51,494 nt of DNA from Sphingobacteriales bacterium (GTDB lineage: Bacteria; Bacteroidota; Bacteroidia; Chitinophagales; UBA2359): positions 1 through 51,494 of the forward strand of contig JADJTE010000021.1 in NCBI GenBank assembly GCA_016711295.1, read 5' to 3'. Of the stretch, positions 1 through 9,384 are shown piece by piece. Within the stretch, counting starts at the first letter, position 1. Each line of letters starts with the position of its first letter. Made by a program: the position numbers and the translations under genes. The notes below the pieces were generated by a model, which saw nothing but the letters and a program-made list of their open reading frames with translations, had not been told where the DNA came from and did no database searches.

Positions 1-432
1 GGTCGCAAGCAGAGATAAGTGACTCAGCACCCAATTGATAAATATGCGCTACTTGGGAATAACCCATGCCCAGCAAAGCAGCCACCTGACTAATAGGTTG
101 TTTTTCGCAAAGCATAAACACCCACTTCGCCTGGCGGTGCGTTGTGTTGGTCGATTCACTGACAAAATCGAACCGTCTGCTAAATGCGCGATTGCAATCG
201 AGGCAACAATTGGCGTACCTAAATTCAACACCAAGAACGACCAGAAATAGGCAAATCCGAAACACTGCGATGATAACGTTGATTTACTTTTGTCGTCTTT
301 TTACAACAAGGACAAATCCCTTCGCCTAATTGAGAGTGACAAGACGACCAATTTGTCGCTATCAAACGAAACAGAACTCACTGATAGAAAAGGTAAGTCC
401 AAAAGTAATTCATAAAATTTGCAATCTTCCAT
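1..432 (-). CDS. ISL3-family transposase, N-terminal part, frameshifted and partial
   Basis: Starts at the ATG at 430-432 (MEDCKFYELLLDLPFLSV...). Conceptual repair of at least two frameshifts (about 330-350 and about 215-235) gives an ISL3-type N-terminus: a cysteine cluster CPCCKK, the motif SVSDLPISGRS, then a second pair in CCLDCNRAFSRR, followed by a helix-turn-helix-like stretch (CEKQPISQVAALLGMGYSQV). This cysteine-rich zinc-binding head plus HTH is the normal start of ISL3 transposases, which act on their own DNA ends; the DDE catalytic part lies beyond the edge. The breaks may be sequencing errors, because similar one-base slips occur throughout the window, so activity cannot be judged. 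Confidence 0.72.
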
Positions 433-492
433 ATGTGTAAATTAAATAGTATACCGCAAAGGTAATCATTCCACAACAAACCTAAAAGAACC
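1..492 (-). mobile_element. ISL3-like insertion sequence, transposase-5' end only (runs off left edge)
   Basis: The element occupies the left edge and reads leftward. Its outer end on the minus strand is at 492 and starts GGTTCTTTTAGG, an IS-end-like sequence about 60 bases before the transposase start at 432. Immediately outside, 493-500 (taatataa) is a candidate 8-bp target duplication, the usual size for ISL3. The interrupted gene can be checked against its own duplicate: from 493 rightward the sequence matches 2034 onward with a single early mismatch, and left of 493 the match stops abruptly. The other IS end and second target copy lie outside the window. Family assignment rests on the transposase N-terminus. 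Confidence 0.65.
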
Positions 493-1143
493 TAATATAA
501 CCATTATCCCAAGGGGTTTGTTGCACGGTAAACGCTTGCCCCCAATTGCTTACATACGTCGTATCCCATTCCATAACACCCGATGCGTCGGTCTTGATAA
601 CATAAAAACTTGCACCCGGCTCGTTGTTCAAGGCTCCTTGCGTGCCTACCAACATAAAACCCCCATCTAACGTTTGGATAACATGACGGCAAATCTCTGC
701 CCTACCCAGTTCGCCGTAATGCTTCGACCAAACAGTATCGCCGGTTAGGGTAAGTTTAAGTAAGAAAACATCGTTTTTCCAATTAGTAGCGGCATTACTT
801 TTGGGGTAACTAATAACTATATGATTATCAGTAGTCGTAGTAACTTGTGTTCCGCGCTCAATTATCCCCAATTCGGCATCTATATTTTGGTTTTCATCCC
901 ATTCGTCGTCTATCACCCGCAGCCATTGTGGGTAGCCGTTAAAGTCTAATTTACGCACATAAATATGCTCGTTGTTATAATAATCGGTATGGTTGCCAAA
1001 AAGCAAATAGCCATCGCTAAGTACCTGAACCGCGGGGTAATGGTGCTTACAGTATCGCTACAAAAAGTGCGGTTAAACAAGGGTAGCGTTGTTTGGGCTT
1101 GCACACCCAAACACCATAAACAGCAGTAAAAAAAATCGTGTCA
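493..1143 (-). pseudogene. IS-interrupted copy of a secreted repeat protein gene
   Basis: Begins at the ATG at 1143 with a signal peptide (MTRFF... ending before AQTTLPLF once one T is removed from a run of eight). A second slip lies near the GGGG at about 1031. It continues through repeats of the type 'Q-T-x-DGG-(5)-G ... K-x-D-x-x-G-x-x-x-W', typical of beta-propeller-like delta-60 or lectin-type repeats in T9SS cargo. Reading stops at 493, where the ISL3-like element begins. It is the left member of a tandem duplication: 493-700 and about 840-960 are almost identical to 2034-2240 and about 2384-2500. The C-terminal half, if still present, is on the far side of the IS. Its function is not known. 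Confidence 0.7.
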
Positions 1144-1400
1144 TAGTAAGCAAAAAGTGGGTTTAGAAAATGGCTAATTTTTGTACTTGATTAAAGCCGT
1201 CTATTTTAATGTAGTAAATCCCGCGCGGCAGGTGACGCACCGATACCGTCGCGTTATGCGGGCTTTGTGCTACTATTTTGCCGTTTAGGTCATACACATA
1301 CAGCAGTGCCGATACGGGAATGTCGCCTACGCGCCAATCAACCCTAAAATCAACGGTGGCGGGGTTGGGGTGCACAACAAAGGCGGGTGATGGGGTGCTG
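493..1400. repeat. Tandem duplication, left unit
   Basis: Matches 2034-2844. The offset is about 1,541-1,544 bases for 493-960 and 1,446 for 1061-1400; the difference reflects about 95 bases absent from the right unit near 2506. The repeated block covers the sorting domain of an upstream gene, the short intergenic stretch, the signal peptide and the N-terminal half of the next gene. The match is near exact at 493-700, 840-960 and 1061-1400, while 700-840 differs markedly. The left unit is cut at 493 by the IS. Confidence 0.85.
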
Positions 1401-2589
1401 GGCAATACCGTGTCAATAGCCGTATCTACGCTTTCGCAATCTTCTACGGGCACGGTATTGCCCAAACTGTCGGTTTTGACTATCCAACTCTTTACAGGAC
1501 TCGAGCAAACTGATAACCTGCAAATACATAACCACCGTCGGGAGTGGGCTTAATATCTTGAAAATATAGCGCAAGACCTGCTAAATCCTGAATCGTGTCA
1601 ATTGTAATAAGTCGGGTAAAATTGATATCCCCGTTGGAGGCAAAATCAACAAACCTATTGTCATGCACCCCACCAACAAAAGTTACCCCTGCAAAACTTT
1701 TATCGGGGCGAATAATTGGGTACGTAATAAAGCTCCTAAATCCTGGCAATGAGTCGTCATAATCGCTTCGCTCCCATATTATATCGCCGTTTTCATCTAA
1801 TAGGTTAATATATGCATGGGTTTCATCGGGTTCGTTCCCACAGCCAAACATAAGGTACTGTATAGGTAGGTTATTTTGATATTCTTCTAAGGTAGTCAGC
1901 GACCTAACTTGTGCAGCACAATCGCTAATGTGGTAACGGTCAAAATTGCGTTGCCATTCCAACTCGCCCGCTGCACCTATTTTTATTATCCACATATCGT
2001 ACAAGGTCGTATCGGTAAAGCCAACGCCACCTATAATATAGCCATTATCCCAAGGGGTTTGTTGCACGGTAAACGCTTGCCCCCAATTGCTTACATACGT
2101 CGTATCCCATTCCATAACACCCGATGCGTCGGTCTTGATAACATAAAAACTTGCACCCGGCTCGTTGTTCAAGGCTCCTTGCGTGCCTACCAACATAAAA
2201 CCCCCATCTAACGTTTGGATAACATGACGGCAAATCTCGTCCCTATTGCTAATGCCATAATTATGTTGCCATATTCGTTCCCCGCCCATGTCCAACTTGG
2301 TTAAATAAACATTGCGCGTAGTACCCGTTAAAGAAAGTGTATCTTTGCTATAAGCAAGAACTATATGATTATCAGTAGTCGTAGTAACTTGTGTTCCGCG
2401 CTCAATTATCCCCAATTCGGCATCTATATTTTGGTTTTCATCCATTCGTCGTCTATCACCCGCAGCCATTGTGGGTAGCCGTTAAAGTCAATTTACGCAT
2501 ATAAATCAAAAAGTGCGGTTAAACAAGGGTAGCGTTGTTTGGGCTTGCACACCCAAACACCATAAACAGCAGTAAAAAAATCGTGTCAT
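1163..2589 (-). CDS. Secreted propeller-like repeat protein with T9SS C-terminal sorting domain (frameshifted)
   Basis: The start is the ATG at 2589, where the signal peptide reads MTRFFYCCLWCLGVQAQ in one frame. It is followed by delta-60-like repeats (motifs LDGGFMLVGTQ, YVIKTDASG, DNGYIIGG, MWIIKIGAAGELEW) and ends with a sorting domain (HPNPATVDFRVDW ... LPRGIYYIKIDG) at about 1163-1390. This domain targets proteins for T9SS export and cell-surface attachment. Compared with its duplicate at 493-1143, about 95 bases are missing near 2506, and single bases are missing near 2442 and 2488, so the N-terminus does not read through. A further slip lies near 1480, between the repeat part and the sorting domain. 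Either this copy is decaying or the duplicated stretch was assembled badly. Substrate or ligand unknown. Confidence 0.68.
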
Positions 2590-2844
2590 AGTAAGCAAAA
2601 AGTGGGTTTAGAAAATGGCTAATTTTTGTACTTGATTAAAGCCGTCTATTTTAATGTAGTAGATGCCACGCGGCAGGTGACGCACCGATACCGTCGCGTT
2701 ATGCGGGCTTTGTGCTACTATTTTGCCGTTTAGGTCATACACATACAGCAGTGCCGATACGGGAATGTCGCCTACGCGCCAATCAACCCTAAAATCAACG
2801 GTGGCGGGGTTGGGGTGCACAACAAAGGCGGGTGATGGGGTGCT
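2034..2844. repeat. Tandem duplication, right unit
   Basis: Right-hand partner of 493-1400. Its highest-coordinate part, 2608-2844, encodes the sorting domain of the M43 peptidase and is nearly identical to 1163-1400, the sorting domain of the neighbouring repeat protein. The two proteins therefore share a recently copied C-terminus. Divergence begins sharply just after the serine-proline-rich linker codons at about 1400 and 2844. Confidence 0.85.
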
Positions 2845-5758
2845 GTCGGCTTCGTCGGTTTTGAGCGGTGCCGATGTACGCACATAGCTATTGCCGAATA
2901 ATGCCGCATTTGTCGATTGAGCCAATAGCCCGTTCATGCCTCCTTGCGCTTCGGTTTCGCGCACTACTTGGGCATACCAGTCGGCTTTGCCGCTGCTATT
3001 ATCGCCGCTCAATTGGGCTATCATGGCTTGGAATAGAGCTTTAAATTGCATATTTTCGCTGCTGCTGTTGCTTATTTTATCCAATTCTAACAAGGCTTTG
3101 TCCAATTCGCGACTACTCACATACGTGCCTACCAATATTTTATATGCCCATTCTTGGTTTACACATTGCAACAAAGCCTTAGCAGCCGCCTTATTGCCTT
3201 GTTCCAAGAGTTGGGCAATAGTTTTTGCCATATCGTCGTCTGCCCCACAATCGGTGTTGGGGCTAGCCATCCATTCGCCGCCGTCGTAGCCCATTGCACA
3301 AGCACCGCTTACGTAGTTGGGATTTCCGTCAGAGCAATCAGTTTGTATTACTTTGTCGGGAATGTCGCTAAATACTTCGTTGGCGTGCGAGTTATAATCG
3401 TGAAACAAGCGCAATTCGTGGGTCGAATAGCTGCGAATATTTACCTGTTCGGCACCGGGCGTGGCATTCCAATCGTTGGCAAAAGAAACGCTGTAATTGA
3501 GAAGGTCGCATTCCCCTTGCCAGTCTATCATGGCGGTTTCGTTTAGGTACCAATCATTTTTTGGGTTGTTGGTATAGTGGTTGCAGTTCAGTATTACTTG
3601 GCTGTTGTTGCCTTCTATAAAAGTAGCCGCCCGAAAGGTACCCGAAAATAGATTATCGTTTATGTGGGCATTTCCTTCGGTTTCGCTTACATAGCTGTCT
3701 TTGAGTACCAAACCTTTTGAATATATATTGTGGGTTGTTGCTGCCTGAATGCTGTTTTGCCGTATTTGGTAGGCGTACGATTTTTCGGCATGTATGGCAT
3801 AGGTTTCGTAGTTTAGGAAAGGGCTTCCGGGTGGTACAATCAAGGTATTTTCGGCAATAACAGTTGCTGTTGTACCGCTTAATGTAATGCCTTTTTTTAC
3901 GCCATTAAACTGCACCCCTTACATGGGTAGCAGCTGCTGCCGAAAAGAACCCATAGATATCGACCCCTCTAAATACATTGCTAAAAAGGTTGCCCAATGT
4001 TTCGCCCGCACTATCAACACCAATGCGCACATCGGCGTCAATAGCACGTATGCCTGTACCTTGTATACCAATTTGTGTGCTGGCAGTCTCGAATACATTG
4101 TCAGTTATGGCAACTGGTCCGCTTCCCCACAACAGTATTTGGCAATAAGGTTCGGTGTTAATGGTGCCGTTGGCATTTAAAAAGGGCATTTCGTTGATAA
4201 AGTAGCACTCGCTTATTTGGCTTCTTTGTGTTTGGATGTGGGGCATTATGCTAATAGCGGTTTGATTGTTTTTAAACGTACTTTCATTAGCATATATAAT
4301 ACCACCGCCAAGTCCAGCTAAACCCATCCCTTCCTCTTGATAGGCTAAAATACCGATGGTTGCATTTTGTATGCTGCTATTATGCTCTACTATCACAATG
4401 CCATGTTCGCTACTGCCGTTAGTGAGGTAGTCGCTGGGGTGTGGCGTATTGCTACCCTCTACCCGAATGCCCTGCCACGAACTGCCATTACAGCCATATC
4501 CCGCCATTAAGGTGCTATTGTTTAGGTGCAATACGCCACCTTTCTGCACAGTAATACTGAGTTGACTGCCCTGAAAAGTGCGGCGTGTGTTTTCAATACG
4601 CAAAGTTGCCCCGTCAGGTATGATGACATTTTGCGTAATGGCTATGTTATACTCACCATCCCAAACCGTTGTGCCTGGCTCAATAACTATATCTATAGGC
4701 ATTGGTGTGACAGATTGCACCAAACAAGCCTGTAAGATAGGTACATTTTGCAAATGCCAACGCGCTCTGTATCCTTGCCCAGATGTAAGATTTGTAATAC
4801 AATTAGGGTGTTTATAAGACATAATATTGTCTAATTGAGGAATATAGGGGTATTCTGTCGGCGGCACATCTTCGCATGAGCGTGTCTTAGCACTGCTGCA
4901 ATCCATATCGCGGCTGTCAAGCATTTTACTGGCTCTCGTATCAGCCAAATAATCGCCACAAATAGCACCATTGGCAAAAGAGGCATCTTCCATACCCAAA
5001 GGTACGGGAAGTTCTGCGCAAATTATTCCCCCTAAACCATCTGGTGTCCCTGGTACTCCGTCATTACACGTCCCATAATGGGTGTGGAATAGACCAAAAC
5101 AATGTCCTATTTCATGGGCAAATGTCATAGAAGTAAAACCGTCAATAGAAGGGTCGCTGTTAAGCCCCATAACTGAAAAAACAGCACTAGGAATAGTGGG
5201 TGCCCGACCTGACCAGTGTGCCTCCCCATTTAAGGGGCAAAAGATAAAGGCGTCAATGCCATCTGAATGAATAGGGAAATTTTTATACACATTAAGCGCG
5301 TTATCTGTAGTCACGTAGGGGAATAATGGGTCTATTGCGGGGTCACAATAAGCATCGTCGTTGTCTATATAGTCTATGCAGCCCACTTCAAAAAAGATAC
5401 CGTGCGGGGAATAGACACTATACAAATTGTTGAGTGCAGTAGCGATTTCCTCATCACTACGCCCACCTGTGCCGTCACTTTGCCGCATGATATGTAGGTA
5501 GAGTCTTACTGTCAGTGGGACGGACTCTGTCATCATGATTGCTGAGGCATCAGGCATACTAATGCCTGCCATTAAGTTTGGAAAATTGCTTTCTGTTCCA
5601 CACTCGAAATATTCTGTCAGCTGCCCTACCAAAGCAATTTTGCCCAACAAGAGGCAACTTAGCATAAAAGCCAAGTAAATTAAAAAACGTAAATTAAGAA
5701 ATAATTTACATTTTTTATGTATATTATATTTATGGTTGACGTGATAAATAGATAACAT
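2608..5758 (-). CDS. Secreted M43-type (pappalysin-like) zinc metallopeptidase with beta-helix region and T9SS sorting domain
   Basis: The N-terminal hydrophobic segment (FLIYLAFMLSCLLLG) is a signal peptide. I prefer the ATG at 5758 over the further-upstream ATG at 5893 because a good promoter lies at 5880-5911. The catalytic motif HEIGHCFGLFHTH gives the metzincin HExxHxxGxxH zinc site, and NIMSY provides the Met-turn; both are as in the M43 family. After the protease come repeats typical of right-handed beta-helices (about 4700-3600), an alpha-helical stretch with a TPR-like look (about 3240-2900) and a T9SS sorting domain (HPNPATVDF ... GIYYIKIDG). One frameshift at about 3905-3915 splits the frame; repaired, the protein is about 1,050 residues. 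It probably acts extracellularly or on the cell surface. The substrate is unknown. Confidence 0.82.
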
Positions 5759-5879
5759 ATTAAAAAATATTCCGTAACAATACTGTCGACCAGTGGGTTT
5801 GAGCGTTATGGCGGGCAGCATTATGTGGTTAGATATAAAAAATAAAAAAACATAAGACCCTTGCGCAATAATAATGAGG

Positions 5880-5911
5880 CAAATGTAATCCATCGTTTTT
5901 ATTACTCCAAA
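5880..5911 (-). promoter_or_regulatory. Bacteroidota-type promoter for the M43 peptidase gene
   Basis: On the minus strand, TTTG (5911-5908) is followed after exactly 20 bases by TACATTTG (5887-5880). This fits the Bacteroidota primary-sigma consensus TTTG-N19to21-TAnnTTTG. It predicts a transcript start near 5875 and a leader of roughly 115 bases, which excludes the upstream ATG at 5893 as the start codon. Confidence 0.6.
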
Positions 5912-6040
5912 CTTTTAGGCAAGCTTTTTTGCGATTTTGCCGTTTTTTTGCATTAACCGTACTAAAGTGCAACCATTTAGGCACTGTACTTCTCTATTCT
6001 GATTTATAGTGACTATCGGGCAAGAGTAGTTACTTTTAGT

Positions 6041-6109
6041 CGAATATACAACGAAAGTCGGGCATTATTGGATAGACACCCCATACCCAAAACCCTATAC
6101 CCTAAATAG
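6041..6109. repeat. Dispersed heptamer/G-quadruplex repeat, copy 1 (split by an IS)
   Basis: The 3' part (about 6079-6109) is a run of degenerate 7-base units. On the minus strand it reads TTTAGGG, TATAGGG, TTTTGGG, TATGGGG, which satisfies the G-quadruplex pattern GGG-N4-GGG-N4-GGG-N3-GGGG. The flank from about 6041 (cgaatataca...ggcattattgg) is shared with copy 2 at 24719. Copy 1 lacks about 14 bases (aagtattgctcatta) present in copies 2 and 3. The IS1182-like element starts at its last base; the expected continuation tagtt appears on the far side at 7872. Lies between the M43 promoter and the transposase. Confidence 0.75.
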
Positions 6110-7867
6110 AGCGTACTGAAAAAGCCAATTCGCTATTATAATTTATTGATATTCAGTGAATTATGACAAAAAAATGGGTTAAAAATAGTAGGAAAACTAC
6201 TCATAAAATCGTACCTTTACGTCTAAAACCGTGCAGTTTTTTCGTCATGATAAAAAAGACCTTACCTAAATTCCCAGTTTTGACGTTTGGGTTGCCTTTT
6301 GAGGGCAGTTTAGATTCGAGTAATCGTTGGGTTCAGTTGGCAGGCTCATTTCCTTGGGAAGCCATTGAGACAGCCTATCTTAGTAAGATGTGCGCCGACA
6401 ATGGTCGCCCGTCGCTTCCGGCTCGCTTAGTGCTGGGTGCGTTGATAATCAAACACTATCTCAATATTTCGGATGCCGAGACCATTTTGCAAATTCAAGA
6501 GAACCCCTATCTTCAATATTTTGTTGGGCTTGAAGTTTTTCAAAAAGCCCCCATATTCGACCCGTCGCTCTTTGTAGCCATCCGCACCCGCTTGAGCGGC
6601 GACGGTATAGCTGCCATAGAAAAAGCAATAGCGCAATCGGTGCGTAGCTACCTTGATAGCCAAGTGCCAGCCAAAGGTAGCACAACCTGCGCTACTTCGG
6701 ACGATGCCCCACCGAGCAAGACCCACCAATAGCAGACAAGCGTGCAAACGCCACATCAGCGCAAGACGAAACGGAGCAAGACACCACCACCCAAACCGAG
6801 TCCCAAGTCACTCATCGCGGGCATTTAAAAATAGATGCGACCGTAGCCCCTCAAAAATAAAGTTTCCAACCGACCTTGATTTGCTCAATGAAGCTCGAAA
6901 AAGACAGATAATTATATTGATTTGCTCTGCGCTCAATTGAATTTACCGCGCCAAAACTTCCGAACCTACCGTCGGATAGCCTATAAAAATTATCTAAACA
7001 TCGCCAAAAAGAAAAAGAAAAAAAAGAAAGAGTTGCAAGTAGGTATCCGACAACAATTGGGCTATTTGAAACGTAACTTACTGTTTGTCAAGGCTTTAAT
7101 CGAACAAGTTCGCAGCAATGAACCCCAAGCAACATTAAAAGGATGGCGTAAAAAGGAACTAAAAGAATATGAAACGATACAAAACTGTATGAACAACAAA
7201 AGAAAATGTATGACAACCAAAAGAGAACTTGTGAAAACCGCATCGTATCTATCTCCCAGCCATATGTGCGTCCGATTGTGCGAGGCAAACAACATGTAAG
7301 CACAGAGTTTGGAGCGAAAATCGGCATCGCCACCGTAGATGGCATCACCACCATAGATAACTTTTCGTGGGAAGCCTATAACGAAAATCAAGACCTTGAA
7401 ACACACATCAATCGTTATAAAGAACTATATGGTGTATTGCCCGAAAGCGTCAATGCTGACCGAATATACCTTACACAGAAAAATCGCGCACTCGCCAAAC
7501 AACTCGGCTTTCGGCTCATCGGCAAGCCACTCGGTCGCCCCAAAAAAGAAGACCAAACTGCCAAAGCAAAACGAATTGCCCAAGTTGAACGAAACCAACG
7601 CAATATCGTAGAGGGCAAAATCGGGCAAACCAAAAACCGCTACGGCTTAGACCGTATTGCAGCAAAATCCAATGAAACAACCCGTGTTTGGGTTACTTGC
7701 TGTATCATAGCCACGAACATTGCTCGATGGCTCAAAGCACTGTCTTTGTGCCCATTCAAAATATGGTACTATATCCGAAATTATCTCTCCTATTACATCA
7801 TATTTACAAATAACACTTTCTTTAATATTCAAAAATATATAAAAGCACCTGCTTTTTAAGCACACTC
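6109..7867 (+). mobile_element. IS1182-like insertion sequence with terminal inverted repeats and target duplication
   Basis: Left end GAGCGTACTGAAAAAGC (6109 onward) and the reverse complement of the right end GAGTGTGCTTAAAAAGC (7867 leftward) match at 13 of 17 positions. The flanks carry the same hexamer taaata (6103-6108 and 7868-7873), a plausible target duplication; with ambiguous edge bases the shared string is up to 8 long. Joining the flanks restores a continuous copy of the dispersed heptamer repeat (ccctaaatagtt), so the insertion point is well supported. Inside is a single transposase gene reading rightward. No cargo is visible. Confidence 0.75.
6247..7859 (+). CDS. IS1182-like DDE transposase, several frameshifts
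   Basis: I chose the ATG at 6247 (MIKKTLPKFPVLTFG); an earlier in-frame ATG at 6163 is also possible. The N-terminal part has the typical DUF772-like region (motifs WVQLAGSFPWEAIE, RPSLPARLVLGALIIKH, FQKAPIFDPSLFVAIRTRL). DDE residues can be picked out across frames: D in LKIDATVAP (about 6834), D in VNADRIYLTQ (about 7458) and E in RNIVEGKIGQTKNRYG (about 7610). Frame changes occur near 6700, 6860, near the A/G-rich lysine stretch at 7005-7030, and near 7230. As in other genes here, these could be read errors rather than decay. Encodes the enzyme that moves the surrounding element. Confidence 0.75.
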
Positions 7868-8004
7868 TAAATAGTTGCGTTGCAGAAATATAAAGACATA
7901 TAGGCAATAAGTACCCTAAAATACCTACATTTGCACGGGGCGCAAAATTAAGCATCGAATAGCACTTTTGACAGTCTGTGTAATCATAACCCACAATCTA
8001 AATC

Positions 8005-9369
8005 GTGGGCTATATGGCAATACTACCCAACCCACTCGTATACCCGATATATCTCATGCCACCACCCGCCCACTCGCTATTAGGCACAGCCCTACCTGCC
8101 GACCTACACCGCAGCCGAGCTACGGTGCATATTGTAGGCGGCGGCATATCGGGTCTGATGTTGGCATACCAATTGCATCGGCGCAGTATACCTATTATAT
8201 TGTATGAACGCAGCGAGCGCGTAGGCGGTTGGCTATCTACCCGACAAAGCCCTTATGGCATTATAGAAGGGGCAGCCAATGGACTAATGCGCTGTATAGA
8301 ATTGGATGCGATGGTTGCCGATTTAGGCTTGGCATACCAAATGCCCTTAGCCACCAATACAAAACGATATGTAGTGCGCGGTGGGCAGTTGCGGCGTATG
8401 CCCTTGGGGATAAGCGAAATACTACAAGCGGCAGCGCGTTTTCTGTTGCCGCACCGCCCTACAAAACCCCTCGCCACATTGCGCGATTTTGTCGACACCT
8501 ACCTATCGCCCGTTGCTGCCCTGCAGTTGCTCGAACCTGCTATGTTGGGCATCGATGCCGCACCACTTAGCGAGTTGAGTTTTTCGCTGGTGCTGCCCGA
8601 CCTCGCTCGCATACAGCCGCGCTATGCGTCCCTGCCTTGGGCTATGCTCGTCGATAGCGATTACCGCCGCCGCCGCCGCACTACGGGAGGCACGGTCAGT
8701 TTTGCGGGCGGAATGCAAAGCCTCGTCGACGCACTCGAAAGGCGTTTGCAAGCACATATCCGCTATAATACTGATGGCATAAACAATCTCGATAATATTG
8801 CCCCGCATGATGTGCGGGTGTTGTGTACGCCCGCCTACGAATCGGCGCGTTTCTTTGGGCAACACCCCCTTGCCGATTTGCTGCGCCAAGTGCGCTATAT
8901 ACCCATGCTTAGTGCTACGTTTTTCGTGTCGCAAGAAACTTTAAAGCGGTTCAAAGCGGGTTTTGGCTGCGTCATTCCGCGCAACGAAAACTATCATACC
9001 TTGGGCGTTCTGTTTAATCATTGCATTTTTGAGGGGCGCGTTGCCCAACCCAACTTAGCAAGCCTTACGTGCATCGCCCAAGATAGTGCCGCCACCCAAC
9101 ATTTAGACGAAGCAAGTATATTAGATTTGCTGACCAACGAATTAGAGCGTCTATTGGGGCTTGACGCGCCGCCATTATACAGCGTTTTGCGCCGCTATCA
9201 TCACGGCATTCCTTTATATAGCCCCGAACTTAACGGGTTGCTACCACAAATATCGGCGCAGCTACAACGCGATTGGGCAAATGTGCGCTTGTTTGGCAAT
9301 TATACGGGGCAAATCTCGATACGGGGCATGGGTCAAAGTGCAGCACGCGCAACCGAGCATATCGGCTAA
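8005..9369 (+). CDS. Protoporphyrinogen oxidase-like FAD-dependent amine oxidase family protein (HemY/PPOX type)
   Basis: An intact 454-codon frame. The FAD-binding dinucleotide motif VHIVGGGISGL lies near residues 41-51, followed by YERSERVGGWLST, the second conserved strip that holds the flavin. A GGTVSFAGGMQSLVDALE motif, LLEPAMLGIDA and the closing RLFGNYTGQISIRGMGQSA segment resemble the oxygen-dependent protoporphyrinogen/coproporphyrinogen oxidases, which aromatise porphyrinogen late in haem synthesis. The family also holds other flavin oxidoreductases, so the substrate is not proved. The start may be the ATG at 8056 instead, as the first 17 residues look unconserved. No other haem gene lies nearby. 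It faces the DUF4129 gene tail to tail, 15 bases apart. Confidence 0.72.
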   Translation: MGYMAILPNPLVYPIYLMPPPAHSLLGTALPADLHRSRATVHIVGGGISGLMLAYQLHRRSIPIILYERSERVGGWLSTRQSPYGIIEGAANGLMRCIELDAMVADLGLAYQMPLATNTKRYVVRGGQLRRMPLGISEILQAAARFLLPHRPTKPLATLRDFVDTYLSPVAALQLLEPAMLGIDAAPLSELSFSLVLPDLARIQPRYASLPWAMLVDSDYRRRRRTTGGTVSFAGGMQSLVDALERRLQAHIRYNTDGINNLDNIAPHDVRVLCTPAYESARFFGQHPLADLLRQVRYIPMLSATFFVSQETLKRFKAGFGCVIPRNENYHTLGVLFNHCIFEGRVAQPNLASLTCIAQDSAATQHLDEASILDLLTNELERLLGLDAPPLYSVLRRYHHGIPLYSPELNGLLPQISAQLQRDWANVRLFGNYTGQISIRGMGQSAARATEHIG

Positions 9370-9384
9370 GGCATGGGGGCGGGG

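Noticed and set aside
35..250. A 71-codon plus-strand frame at the left edge
   Set aside because: It is the shadow of the minus-strand ISL3 transposase, whose repaired frames give recognisable zinc-finger and HTH motifs.
6079..6109. Telomere or replication-terminus repeat
   Set aside because: Only four degenerate units per site, several internal sites and no strand-wide orientation. It is better described as a dispersed element.
7005..7035. Programmed frameshift site in the IS1182-like transposase (A/G-rich lysine codons)
   Set aside because: The family does not normally use one, and slips occur at several other places in the gene, as in many other genes here.
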